A stretch of 64,000 bases of DNA from Falsiruegeria litorea R37 (lineage in GTDB: Bacteria > Pseudomonadota > Alphaproteobacteria > Rhodobacterales > Rhodobacteraceae), in NCBI RefSeq assembly GCF_900172225.1, contig NZ_FWFO01000001.1:1-64000 (forward strand), given 5' to 3'. The translations under genes and the position numbers were made by a program. Positions 1 to 8,767 of this stretch are shown here, one piece after another; the first letter of the stretch is position 1, and every line of letters starts with the position of its first letter. The notes under the pieces are model-generated. The model did not search any database, was not told the DNA's origin, and worked only from the letters and a program-made list of their open reading frames with translations.

Positions 1-96
1 GAAACACCCGGTCCCATCCCGAACCCGGAAGTTAAGCACTGCTGCGGCAATGGTACTGCGTCTCAAGGCGTGGGAGAGTAGCTCACCGCCAAACCT
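1..96 (+). rRNA. rrf: 5S ribosomal RNA, 3' part
   Basis: The first ~96 bases match the 3' three quarters of an alphaproteobacterial 5S rRNA: the conserved stretch CCCGGTCCCATCCCGAACCC, the GGTACTGCGTCTCAAGGCG region, and the closing strand ending GCCAAACCT. The 5' part lies outside the window. The initiator tRNA follows about 70 bases later, the usual order at the end of a Rhodobacteraceae rRNA operon. Confidence 0.93.
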
Positions 97-163
97 AGTA
101 AAATCCAAAAACTCTCAATTCGATGAAATATCCAGACCAAGCACAACAAGCTCGGTCAACTGT

Positions 164-240
<77 letters not shown>

Positions 241-299
241 ATATTGCAAAACTATGCGCAGACTATGGTGTTCCAAGCCGATCTCGGCTTAATGGATGT

Positions 300-1076
300 A
301 TGCCATTTCCTAGTCACGTCTTCGAACATACACCGGCCTTGCGCGGTAAAATAACTCCGCCAGATCAATCTGAAATGCGGTTTGGATTAGACCGCTTTCA
401 CGAGCTTGATTTGCAAGCCATCGAAGAGGGGTGGCCACCGGGTTGGCGCATGGATCACCGAGAACGGGAACAGAACCGTCAAACCGTTCTGTCCGAACGC
501 CTTAATCGAGACCTTTGGGTGTTCGCGTACGGTTCCTTGATCTGGGATCCTGCCGTTCATTTGACTGAGTATCGTTACGGGTCACTCAAGGGGTGGCATC
601 GAAGCTTTTGCATGCGTCTTGATGGGGGCAGAGGGACCCATGAACGCCCGGGGTTAATGGCTGCTTTGGACGCTGGGGGTCACTGCGATGGAGTGGTCTT
701 TCGCATCCCTGCAGATCTTGTCGATCAGGAAACCCAATTCATGTGGCGGCGCGAGATGTTTTCGGGATCGTACGTTCCTTCGTTCTTGGAAATAGAGACT
801 CCTCAGGGTCCAGTTGAGGCTTTGACGTTTCTGATGGATAGGACGAATTCACGTTATATGCCTAATGTTCCACTGGACACCGCCGCAGGTATGATCGCGT
901 TGGCTGAAGGGAGTTTGGGGCCGAACTTCGCTTATCTTGATTCCCTGGTTCGTCACTTGGATGACCTGGGCCTGGAAGATGAAGGCATGCGGATTTTGCA
1001 TAATCAGGCTGGGCTGATACGTGCGTCAGCTCAAAATTCCCGATCGCTGAAAGAAACGCCAGATACAGGGCCTTAA
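300..1076 (+). CDS. ChaC-like gamma-glutamylcyclotransferase
   Basis: A 258-residue protein. The motif FAYGSLIW (about residues 75-82) is the substrate-binding YGSL signature of the gamma-glutamylcyclotransferase fold, and the downstream RGTHERPGL segment fits the ChaC family. ChaC enzymes cleave the gamma-glutamyl group of glutathione to 5-oxoproline and Cys-Gly in the cytosol. The open frame extends upstream through the tRNA, so I chose the first ATG after it (300); ATG 375 is an alternative. Family assignment is firm; glutathione specificity is inferred. It is the first protein gene after the rRNA operon and stands alone. Confidence 0.85.
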   Translation: MPFPSHVFEHTPALRGKITPPDQSEMRFGLDRFHELDLQAIEEGWPPGWRMDHREREQNRQTVLSERLNRDLWVFAYGSLIWDPAVHLTEYRYGSLKGWHRSFCMRLDGGRGTHERPGLMAALDAGGHCDGVVFRIPADLVDQETQFMWRREMFSGSYVPSFLEIETPQGPVEALTFLMDRTNSRYMPNVPLDTAAGMIALAEGSLGPNFAYLDSLVRHLDDLGLEDEGMRILHNQAGLIRASAQNSRSLKETPDTGP

Positions 1077-1191
1077 TCGCCCGGTTCAAATCAGACATCG
1101 CATGCAGATTGCATAGCTCTTTTTTGATCGGGTTCGGAATGAGGCGAATGATGTATAGTTTTGGAAACCCGGACGGAACAAAGGTCAATCA

Positions 1192-2379
1192 ATGCATGTC
1201 GTGGCAGATACAACGACTCTTGTCGAAGATGGAACGCTAAGCCCTGATCAGGCTCGTGTGATTGAAGAGCGCTCGCGAGAGGTCATGATCCGCTTGGCGG
1301 TAAACGCGATCTTGTGTTTTGGGATCATTGCGGCGACGGCAGGTTTTATCTTTTGGCTCGCAAACGCTGTGGCAGTGGCTGTAACCGGTACATTGATGCT
1401 GGTGGCAGGTCTGCTGGTCCTCGCCAAAGGGACGGACACTTACCGTATGTTTGGCAACTCTGCGACATTGATCGGCGCCGGAATGTTAATGGGTGGGGCC
1501 GGCATTGAACTGGTCGAAAAGCATGAGGACATTGCAGGGTGGATCATGACACCGGCTGGTGCGCTTGTGACCGGCCTTGGGGTTTGGCGATGGCGCAACG
1601 GGGCATTGTCTGCTGGTTTTGTGCTGGGGGCGGTCATATTGATGGGGCTTTCCATGCATTTGGTCGGCATTGAGTTGTTGGTCATGCAGAACCAGGTCGG
1701 TTCCCCACTGAGAAACCTGATCCTGCTCTACTATGCAGTGACAATCGGTTTGGTCGGCTGGATGATTGATGTTCGGGTTGTGACAGCTCTGGCTATTGTT
1801 CCATTTGCCCAAGTTCTTGAGACTGGCACAGCCTATTTTCACGCAGCCTATGTGTTCTATTCACCCGAACCTACACTGACCATCGTGCAGATGGCTTTTC
1901 TCATCACAGCTTGCATCTGGGGCGCCCGGCACCTGCACGAGCGGGATTGTCGCCACCTGCGGATATTGGCTGTACTTGGCTTTGTGGTGGCTAATCTATG
2001 TGCTTTGGTTGCGTCCCTTTGGGGCGATGTTGTTGGAGAGACTATTTGGGGGCCAGGCCGATACAGCGATTACCCCGATTGGGACAGTTACCATGCAGCG
2101 CGGGGTGCTTTTCGTGAAAATGCTCTGGTAATTCCGGATGGCGCCTATGCAATCTTATGGGCCGTGGCATTGGTTGCCATTATTGTTTGGGCTTCGCGAC
2201 ACAACCAGCGTGCGCTGTTCAATGCGGGGCTGACCTTTGCCGCGATCCACGGGTATACGCAAATGTTCGAAAGCTTTGTGGACGAACCGCTTGCCTATCT
2301 TATTGGTGGTTTAGCAGCAATTCCGCTGTCTTGGGGGGTGTGGCGCCTGAATCAGCGGATGGAAGCCCGTTCAGATTAA
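1192..2379 (+). CDS. Polytopic membrane protein, DUF2157-like
   Basis: A 395-residue protein with a short soluble N-terminus (a region rich in acidic residues and Arg, 1-30) followed by roughly ten hydrophobic helices, for example around residues 38-75 and 90-105. The N-terminal soluble segment followed by many helices resembles DUF2157/DUF4401 membrane proteins, but I see no catalytic motif and assign no function. Its stop overlaps the stop of the convergent GlxA-type regulator by 4 bases, so the two genes share one terminus with no room for a terminator. Confidence 0.7.
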   Translation: MHVVADTTTLVEDGTLSPDQARVIEERSREVMIRLAVNAILCFGIIAATAGFIFWLANAVAVAVTGTLMLVAGLLVLAKGTDTYRMFGNSATLIGAGMLMGGAGIELVEKHEDIAGWIMTPAGALVTGLGVWRWRNGALSAGFVLGAVILMGLSMHLVGIELLVMQNQVGSPLRNLILLYYAVTIGLVGWMIDVRVVTALAIVPFAQVLETGTAYFHAAYVFYSPEPTLTIVQMAFLITACIWGARHLHERDCRHLRILAVLGFVVANLCALVASLWGDVVGETIWGPGRYSDYPDWDSYHAARGAFRENALVIPDGAYAILWAVALVAIIVWASRHNQRALFNAGLTFAAIHGYTQMFESFVDEPLAYLIGGLAAIPLSWGVWRLNQRMEARSD

Positions 2380-3320
2380 CTGCGCAAAGCGCGGGGCGAC
2401 TTGCCAAACTCTTTTCGGAATGCGCGTGTCATTGCGCTAGGGTCGTCATACCCTGACCGCAATGCGATTTCAGCTATTGGCAAATCCGATTCCATGACCA
2501 GCTTTCGCGCTAGGTTAAGGCGAAGGCGTCGGTAGACCTGAGCCGGGGACGCCCCAAGATCTTCTTTCATTCTTGTTTCTAGTACCTTTTGCGTTCGACC
2601 AACGCGCCGGGCCACTTCGGGGATTGGAATGGGGTGTTCCAGGTTCTCTTGCATGATTGCCAAGGCTCTGTTCACAAACATGCTTGCCGGTCCTGCGCCC
2701 CCTGAATGCGACCGTGCGGAATCCCGGGTCATGAACAATTGTGCCACTTCCAACGCCAAGGCTTGCCCCTGATCGCGCCCGATCAGGTGCATCACCAAAT
2801 CGAAAGCAGCCATAGCCCCCGAACAGGTGATGCGATCCCGGTCAATGACAAAGCGCTCGCGGACGGCCTCGACCTCGGGGAATCGTTCTGCGAAACCGAT
2901 CAATTCTTCCCAGTGGATGGTGGCGCGATGACGATCTAGCAGGCCGGCTTCGGCCAACAACCAACTGCCTGTGTCCATTCCAACCAGCGTGTCAAACCGC
3001 CCAATAGCCGAGCGTAGGGCCGCTTGGGTTCTCCAGCCGCTGTGCGATAGAAAGCCGTACGACGGCATAACCACCAACAGATCGCCTGTTGCTTGGCTCA
3101 ACGATTGGTGCGGGGCCACCTGCAGGCCAGATGAAGATGTGACGGCACCGGTGTCCAAAGACAGAAACTGCCAATCATAAAGAGCCCGGCCTGACAGCAT
3201 ATTCGCGGCGCGCAAGGGTTCGACAGTGTTGGCAAGGCAATGGTTGGAAAAACCATCAAACAATAGAACACCGATGTGCTGCGTCGCGGCGGAAGTTTTT
3301 GACCAATCCTGCATGATCAA
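2376..3320 (-). CDS. GlxA-family AraC-type transcriptional regulator
   Basis: A 314-residue regulator. Residues ~15-185 form a DJ-1/PfpI (class I glutamine amidotransferase-like) sensor domain, and residues ~215-310 form a double AraC helix-turn-helix ending in the signature DPSAMTRAFRKEFGKSP. GlxA-type regulators often control catabolism of quaternary amines such as carnitine, choline or glycine betaine. The gene is divergent from the acyl-CoA catabolic operon starting at 3395, which it probably controls from the 75-base gap between them; this is inferred from position only. Confidence 0.9.
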   Translation of the reverse strand: MIMQDWSKTSAATQHIGVLLFDGFSNHCLANTVEPLRAANMLSGRALYDWQFLSLDTGAVTSSSGLQVAPHQSLSQATGDLLVVMPSYGFLSHSGWRTQAALRSAIGRFDTLVGMDTGSWLLAEAGLLDRHRATIHWEELIGFAERFPEVEAVRERFVIDRDRITCSGAMAAFDLVMHLIGRDQGQALALEVAQLFMTRDSARSHSGGAGPASMFVNRALAIMQENLEHPIPIPEVARRVGRTQKVLETRMKEDLGASPAQVYRRLRLNLARKLVMESDLPIAEIALRSGYDDPSAMTRAFRKEFGKSPRALRS

Positions 3321-3394
3321 ACTCTATTTTCGCATAGTGTTGACTTCAAGCTCAATCAGGATACGCGGCAAATCCCATGCCCGGAGCGTATAAG

Positions 3395-4558
3395 ATGCAG
3401 TTTGGCCTGACCGAAGAACAGTCGATGATCATCGACACCACCCGCGCCTTTGTTGAAAATGAGCTTTACCCGCACGAGGCCGAAGTCGAACGCACCGGCC
3501 ACCTGCCGATGGAGATCATCAAGGATGTGCAGGTCAAAGCGATAGAGGCAGGCCTGTATGCTGCCAACATGCCTGAAGAGGTGGGCGGCGCGGGCCTCGA
3601 TACACTGACCTGGCTGATGTATGAAAAAGAGCTGGGGCGCGCTAACTATGCGCTGCACTGGACTTGTGTTGCGCGTCCGTCAAACATTCTGATGGCGGGC
3701 ACTGATGAGCAAAAGGAAAAGTACCTCTACCCTTGCATGAAAGGGGAGAAGTGGGACTGTTTGGCCATGACCGAGCCGGGCGCGGGTTCCGATCTGCGCG
3801 GCATGACAGCGACCGCGCGCGCGGATGGCGATGATTTCATCCTGAACGGCACCAAGCATTTCATCAGTCATGCGGACATCGCCGATTTTTCGATCGTGTT
3901 CATGGCGACCGGTGAAGAGGACACGCCGCGCGGACCGAAGAAGCTGATCACGGCCTTTTTCGTGGACAAGGACACCCCCGGTTTCACCGTCCGTGACGGG
4001 TACCGAAACGTCAGCCATCGGGGCTATACCAACGCGGTGCTGGAATTCGACGATTGCCGTATCCCGAAATCGGCCATGCTGGGCGAGTTGCACAAAGGGT
4101 TCGACTTGGCCAACACCTGGCTGGGGGCCACCCGTTTGCAGGTTGCGGCCACCTGTCTGGGTCGCGCCGAACGGGCTATGCAGCACGCAGTTGAATATTC
4201 AGCCGAGCGCAAGCAGTTCGGCCAGCAGATCGGCAAATTCCAGGGCATTTCTTTCAAGCTGGCCGATATGGCGACCGAACTGAAAGCCGCAGACCTGCTG
4301 ACCTGGGAAGCAGGGTGGAAATTCGACCAAGGCACCGTCACCGAGTCCGATATGTCGATGGCCAAGCTGAAAGCGACCGAGATGCTGGCCATGGTCGCGG
4401 ACGAAGCGATCCAAATTCACGGCGGCATGGGCCTGATGGACGAGCTGCCACTGGAACGCATCTGGCGTGACGCACGGGTTGAGCGCATCTGGGAGGGGAC
4501 AAGCGAAATCCAGCGGCATATCATCAGCCGAGAACTGCTGAGACCGCTAGGAGGCTGA
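3395..4558 (+). CDS. Acyl-CoA dehydrogenase
   Basis: A 387-residue FAD flavoenzyme that oxidises an acyl-CoA to the 2-enoyl-CoA, passing electrons to ETF. The family is shown by the start MQFGLTEEQ, the flavin/substrate segment AMTEPGAGSDLRG (~130), the RKQFGQQIGKFQ helix (~275) and the C-terminal YxIHGGxGL-like and WEGTSEIQ motifs. The ATG at 3395 is preceded by GGAG ten bases upstream; an upstream in-frame ATG at 3377 lacks this. It is first in an operon with an Rdx protein (4-base gap), an ADP-forming CoA ligase and an enoyl-CoA hydratase. It resembles the CaiA branch, so a carnitine-like substrate is possible but unproven. Confidence 0.93.
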   Translation: MQFGLTEEQSMIIDTTRAFVENELYPHEAEVERTGHLPMEIIKDVQVKAIEAGLYAANMPEEVGGAGLDTLTWLMYEKELGRANYALHWTCVARPSNILMAGTDEQKEKYLYPCMKGEKWDCLAMTEPGAGSDLRGMTATARADGDDFILNGTKHFISHADIADFSIVFMATGEEDTPRGPKKLITAFFVDKDTPGFTVRDGYRNVSHRGYTNAVLEFDDCRIPKSAMLGELHKGFDLANTWLGATRLQVAATCLGRAERAMQHAVEYSAERKQFGQQIGKFQGISFKLADMATELKAADLLTWEAGWKFDQGTVTESDMSMAKLKATEMLAMVADEAIQIHGGMGLMDELPLERIWRDARVERIWEGTSEIQRHIISRELLRPLGG

Positions 4559-4562
4559 CCCC

Positions 4563-4862
4563 ATGACAAAACCCGCCATCTCGATCACATACTGTATTGG
4601 CTGCAACTGGATGCTCCGCGCTGCCTGGATGGCGCAAGAGCTGCTCTCGACCTTTCAAGAGGATTTGGGGTCGGTGACGCTGGTGCCGGGTGAGACGGGT
4701 GGCGTGTTTGAGATCACTTTGAACAAAGAGGTGATCTGGGAACGCAAGCGGGATGGCGGCTTTCCGGATGTGAAAGAGCTGAAATCGCGCGTGCGGGACC
4801 GGATCGACCCGGAACGCGACCTGGGCCATCTGGACAGGGCGGCAGACATTTCACAGGACTAG
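4563..4862 (+). CDS. SelT/SelW/SelH (Rdx) family protein
   Basis: A 99-residue thioredoxin-fold protein with CIGC (C11, C14) near the N-terminus, the redox motif of Rdx proteins; here both positions are Cys, not selenocysteine. The later GGVFEITLN and RKRDGGFPDVKELK segments are family hallmarks. The function of Rdx proteins in bacteria is not settled; a thiol redox role is assumed. It lies 4 bases after the acyl-CoA dehydrogenase stop, so the two are surely co-transcribed. Confidence 0.9.
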   Translation: MTKPAISITYCIGCNWMLRAAWMAQELLSTFQEDLGSVTLVPGETGGVFEITLNKEVIWERKRDGGFPDVKELKSRVRDRIDPERDLGHLDRAADISQD

Positions 4863-4927
4863 ATGAATACAGATCAGATCAATGCGACGGCAGAGTGCTG
4901 CGCAGGCGCTGATGCATGGATTTTCAT

Positions 4928-5109
4928 GCCTCCGGCGGGGATATTTGGAGCAAGAGGAAAAGGGGGACTCAGGCCAGAGCCCCCCAAGGAAAAGGTGAAT
5001 CCTCTTCCCCTTGCACGGTCATCGGCATCCCTGCCTGTACCGTGCAATCAGGATGAAACATCAAGGTTAAGAAATCCTTGCTTCCTCTTGCTCCAAATAT
5101 CCCCGCCCG
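4928..5109. repeat. Pair of inverted Rhodobacteraceae intergenic repeats
   Basis: Two copies of a ~24-base unit with core ATATTTGGAGCAAGAGGAA lie head to head, at 4936-4959 (plus) and 5081-5104 (minus), with 23 of 24 bases matching. A second inverted repeat, TTGCACGGT / ACCGTGCAA (5011-5019, 5039-5047), lies between them. A related core (GGGATATTTTTGGCAAGAGG) recurs at 26690-26709. The transcript could fold into a ~180-base hairpin between the Rdx gene and the CoA ligase gene. Function unknown; it may attenuate or process the operon mRNA. Confidence 0.75.
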
Positions 5110-5146
5110 AGGCTCCCGCGCTTTCGACGAGCGCAGAGGTGTGGAC

Positions 5147-7165
5147 ATGACGCGTGACCTAGCCCGAGTGTTGAACCCAACCTCTATCGCCGTGATTGGT
5201 GGTGGGGCATGGTGTGCCTCGATCATCGAGGCCGCACAGCGCATCGGTTATCAGGGGCGGATCTTTCCGGTGCACCCTTCAGGTAAAGAGATCGCCGGTA
5301 TCAAGGCGATTGAGAAGCTCGAGGATTGGGACGGCCCAATCGACGCCGCCTTCATCGGGGTGAACCGTTTTGCCACGCTCGAGGTCGTATCGTCATTGCG
5401 AGAATTGGGCGCGGGCGGTGCGGTGTGCTTTGCTTCCGGCTTTACCGAGGCCTTGGCCGAGGACGCCAGCGGCGCTGATTTGCAAGCACAGCTGGTGGCT
5501 GCTGCGGGTGGGATGCCCATCCTTGGTCCGAACTGCTATGGGTTCGTCAATGCCTTGGATCGGGCCGCGATCTGGCCGGATCAGCATGGGATGCAGCCGG
5601 TCGAGCGGGGCGTTGCGATCCTGACCCAAAGCTCGAACATCGCCATCAACCTGACCATGCAACGCCGGGGCTTGCCGATTGCCTATATGGTGACCTGCGG
5701 GAACATGGCGCAGACATCGCAGGCGGCGATTGCCAGGCAGTTGCTCGACGATGACCGGGTTACCGCCATCGGCCTGCACATCGAAGGCTTTGGGAACCTG
5801 CGCGAATGGGAAGCTCTGGCCGCCAAAGCCCATGACCGGGGCGTGCCGCTGGTGGCGCTCAAGGTCGGTGCGTCCGAGCAAGCACAGGCGGCAGCGGTGT
5901 CACACACCGCCTCGCTTGCTGGCAGCGACGCGGGTGCGCAAGCCTTGTTGGATCGTTTGGGCATCGCCCGTTTGCACGGGCTCCCCGCGTTCCTTGAAAC
6001 GTTGAAGCTGCTCCATGCCAATGGCCTGCTGACCTCGAACAAGATCGCGTCGATCAGCTGCTCGGGTGGCGAGGCGAGCTTGATTGCGGACTTGTCCACC
6101 GCCCGCGATCTGGTGTTTCCCCCTTTGTCAGAGTCGCAAAAACAGGAATTGAAAGCCGCGCTTGGCCCGATGGTCGCCTTGGCAAACCCGCTAGACTACC
6201 ACACTTACATTTGGCGCGACACGCAGGCGATGACCCGCGCGTGGAAAGGGATGACGGGCGAGGGGATTGGTATGACCTTTTCCATCGTCGACTACCCGCA
6301 TACCGATTACACAGACTGGACCTGTGCCACGCAAGCGGCCTTGGCTGTCCGAGCAGAAACAGGCGCGCCTTTTGCTGTTGTCGCAACACTGCCCGAGTTG
6401 ATGCCTGAACACGTGGCTGACGAATTGATGGCCGGTGGCGTTGTTCCGATCATGGGGCTGGAAGAGGCGCTTGCGGCAGCTGAGGCCGCAAGCCATACAA
6501 AAGCCCCTGTATTAGAGCCTGTTTGCCTGCCAGGTACAGCCGAGCCAGATCAAGTTTTAACAGAGGCTGAAGCCAAAGAGGCCTTGGCTTCACACGGCCT
6601 GCCAATCCCGCGAAACATGGTGGTGTCTGCACTGGATGCGGCTCAGGCGTGTTCCGAGTTGACACCTCCCTTTGCGGTCAAGGGCATTGGCCTTGCGCAT
6701 AAGTCCGAACATGGCGCCGTTCGCTTGGGTGTGCAGGCGTCCAACCTAGATGAAGCCTCCCGCGCTGTAGGCACGGACACTGTCCTCGTCGAGGAAATGG
6801 CTGATGGTGCCGTGGTCGAATTGCTGATTGGCGTGACGCGCGACCCGGCGCATGGTTTCGTCATGACCGTAGGGGCAGGTGGCGTGTTGACCGAGGTGCT
6901 GAGGGACACGGTATCCTTGCTGGTTCCATCCACCCAAAATCAGGTAAAACAGGCTCTAAATAGGCTCAAATGCGCCCCATTGCTGCACGGCTATCGTGGC
7001 AAACCGGCGGCTGATCTTGACGCCATCGTCGCGGCCGTGAACGCGGTGCAGGCCTATGTGCTTGCCAATGCCGATACCCTGGCCGAAGTTGAAATCAATC
7101 CCTTGATCTGCACCGCCGAGGGCGCGGTTGCGGTCGACGCTCTGATCCGAAAGGCAAGCTCATGA
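5147..7165 (+). CDS. Acetate--CoA ligase (ADP-forming) family protein
   Basis: A 672-residue enzyme combining both halves of an NDP-forming acyl-CoA synthetase: a CoA-binding Rossmann domain (~1-130), succinyl-CoA-ligase-like domains carrying SHTASLAGSD (~250), and a C-terminal ATP-grasp domain (~470-672) ending in AEVEINPLI. It interconverts an acid, CoA and ATP with acyl-CoA, ADP and phosphate. I chose ATG 5147, preceded by AGAGGTG, over an upstream in-frame start at 5078 that would run through the intergenic repeat. It overlaps the next gene by 4 bases (ATGA). Context suggests activation of the acid that the neighbouring dehydrogenase and hydratase degrade. Confidence 0.9.
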   Translation: MTRDLARVLNPTSIAVIGGGAWCASIIEAAQRIGYQGRIFPVHPSGKEIAGIKAIEKLEDWDGPIDAAFIGVNRFATLEVVSSLRELGAGGAVCFASGFTEALAEDASGADLQAQLVAAAGGMPILGPNCYGFVNALDRAAIWPDQHGMQPVERGVAILTQSSNIAINLTMQRRGLPIAYMVTCGNMAQTSQAAIARQLLDDDRVTAIGLHIEGFGNLREWEALAAKAHDRGVPLVALKVGASEQAQAAAVSHTASLAGSDAGAQALLDRLGIARLHGLPAFLETLKLLHANGLLTSNKIASISCSGGEASLIADLSTARDLVFPPLSESQKQELKAALGPMVALANPLDYHTYIWRDTQAMTRAWKGMTGEGIGMTFSIVDYPHTDYTDWTCATQAALAVRAETGAPFAVVATLPELMPEHVADELMAGGVVPIMGLEEALAAAEAASHTKAPVLEPVCLPGTAEPDQVLTEAEAKEALASHGLPIPRNMVVSALDAAQACSELTPPFAVKGIGLAHKSEHGAVRLGVQASNLDEASRAVGTDTVLVEEMADGAVVELLIGVTRDPAHGFVMTVGAGGVLTEVLRDTVSLLVPSTQNQVKQALNRLKCAPLLHGYRGKPAADLDAIVAAVNAVQAYVLANADTLAEVEINPLICTAEGAVAVDALIRKASS

Positions 7166-7941
7166 ACCCGGTAAAGACAAAACGCGACGGTGCAATCCTT
7201 GAGGTGACGCTGGACCGACCCAAGGCCAATGCCATCGATCTGGCAACCAGCCGTGTGATGGGCGAGGTTTTTCGCGACTTTCGCGATGATCCCGAACTGC
7301 GCGTCGCGATCCTGACCGGCGGTGGCGAAAAGTTCTTTTGTCCCGGCTGGGATCTGAAGGCCGCCGCCGATGGCGACGCTGTGGATGGCGATTATGGTGT
7401 TGGCGGTTTTGGGGGGCTGCAAGAGCTGCGGGACATGAACAAGCCGGTGATTGCCGCTGTGAACGGCATCGCCTGTGGCGGTGGTCTGGAGCTCATGATC
7501 TCGGCCGATATCATCATTTCCGCCGACCACGCCAGCTTTGCCCTGCCTGAAATCCGTTCAGGAACAATCGCAGATGCGGCCAGTGTCAAACTGCCCAAGC
7601 GCATCCCCTATCACGTGGCGATGGAGTTGCTGCTGACTGGGCGTTGGTTCGATGCCGAAGAGGCCAAGCATTGGGGACTGGTGAACGAGATCGTGCCAGG
7701 TGATCAACTGATGGACCGCGCATGGGAAATGGCGCGTCTGCTGGCGAGCGGCCCGCCGCTGGTCTATGCCTCGATCAAAGAGGTTGTGCGCGAGTCTGAA
7801 GACGCCAAATTCCGCGATATCATGAACCAGATACAGCGCAGACAGTTGGCCACCATCGACACGCTTTACGGGTCCGAGGATAATCTGGAAGGCGCGCGCG
7901 CCTTTGCCGAAAAACGCGACCCGGTGTGGAAGGGTAAGTAA
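7162..7941 (+). CDS. Enoyl-CoA hydratase / carnitinyl-CoA dehydratase-like
   Basis: A 259-residue crotonase-fold enzyme. The oxyanion-hole segments lie around FFCPGWDLKAAA (~53) and NGIACGGGLELMISADI (~97-113). The Glu in LPEIRSG (~131) fits a catalytic acid of CaiD-type enzymes, where it lies in the same region. The likely reaction is hydration or dehydration of an enoyl-CoA. It is translationally coupled to the CoA ligase (ATGA overlap) and is last in the operon, being followed by a strong hairpin. The best-fitting subfamily is carnitinyl-CoA dehydratase, but the real substrate cannot be read from sequence. Confidence 0.88.
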   Translation: MNPVKTKRDGAILEVTLDRPKANAIDLATSRVMGEVFRDFRDDPELRVAILTGGGEKFFCPGWDLKAAADGDAVDGDYGVGGFGGLQELRDMNKPVIAAVNGIACGGGLELMISADIIISADHASFALPEIRSGTIADAASVKLPKRIPYHVAMELLLTGRWFDAEEAKHWGLVNEIVPGDQLMDRAWEMARLLASGPPLVYASIKEVVRESEDAKFRDIMNQIQRRQLATIDTLYGSEDNLEGARAFAEKRDPVWKGK

Positions 7942-7967
7942 GCCAAAGCAGAAATCGGCAAATCTGA

Positions 7968-8014
7968 ATCACTCAACGCTGCCTGAAATCAGAGATTTCA
8001 ACGCGTTGGGTGAT
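7968..8014. terminator. Nested hairpin between convergent genes
   Basis: The outer arms ATCACTCAACGC (7968-7979) and GCGTTGGGTGAT (8003-8014) pair over 12 bases with one G-T, and enclose a perfect inner hairpin TGAAATC-AGA-GATTTCA (7984-8000). It lies between the ends of two converging genes, so it probably ends transcription on both strands, although neither side has a clear T-run. Confidence 0.55.
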
Positions 8015-8045
8015 AGCTCAGGATGTTAGTTGAACCGATTTCGCT

Positions 8046-8678
8046 CTAGGTCTTTTCGAACAGGGCGACAAAGGCTGTGTCGTCCTTGTTCTCTCCTGCA
8101 GCCAAATCACCATAAATACGCACTTGCGGCAGGGACAGGTTGTGGATCTTGTCCCCATCAAGAGCCTTTAGCGCGTCAGAGAAGCCCTGCGTCTCGAAAT
8201 GCTTGGCGTTGATTGACAACGCAAACTGGGCGCCGTGACGGGCCACGCGCAATAGGGCCGGTATCACTTCGGGGCCGACATGCCCGTGCGTGAACGTGCC
8301 CGACGAGACGATGCCGGAATAGCTTTCGCGCGGCACCGGGATGCCGTCGTTCAGATCTGCCTCGATCGCGTCGCGATAGATGTCTTTGCGCATCGCCTGA
8401 TCCAACATTTCGGCGCTGATGTCAGTGGCATCAATCGGCCCGACGCCCAATCCCGCCAGGACACCACCGCACAGGCCGGTGCCTGCGCCCACGTCCAACA
8501 CTGGCCCTTGACCGCCCGCGCCCACAAACGCCCGCGCGGTGTGGATATGCAGTTGATAGTCTTCGCGCGCTGCAAAGCTGTCATCATAATCACCCGCCCA
8601 TTCGGCATAGAGCCGTTTGTGGTCGTCCGGTGTTTCAAGTGCGTATGCACTGTGCAGATCGGGTTCTTTTTTACTCAT
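8046..8678 (-). CDS. Class I SAM-dependent methyltransferase
   Basis: A 210-residue protein. The SAM-binding motif I, VLDVGAGTGLCG, is at about residues 60-71, and an acidic motif II (IDATDIS) follows. The N-terminus (LETPDDHKRLYAEWAGDYD) resembles Williams-Beuren-type (WBSCR27-like) methyltransferases. The substrate is unknown. It stands alone on the minus strand, divergent from the epimerase-like gene at 8768. Confidence 0.8.
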   Translation of the reverse strand: MSKKEPDLHSAYALETPDDHKRLYAEWAGDYDDSFAAREDYQLHIHTARAFVGAGGQGPVLDVGAGTGLCGGVLAGLGVGPIDATDISAEMLDQAMRKDIYRDAIEADLNDGIPVPRESYSGIVSSGTFTHGHVGPEVIPALLRVARHGAQFALSINAKHFETQGFSDALKALDGDKIHNLSLPQVRIYGDLAAGENKDDTAFVALFEKT

Positions 8679-8767
8679 ATCTCAATGAAACGCCGATGTA
8701 GGGATTCGAATCAAGTGACACGTCCGGAATGCTTGCATCCCGACCCCGCTCGGACCATCTAGGGGGC

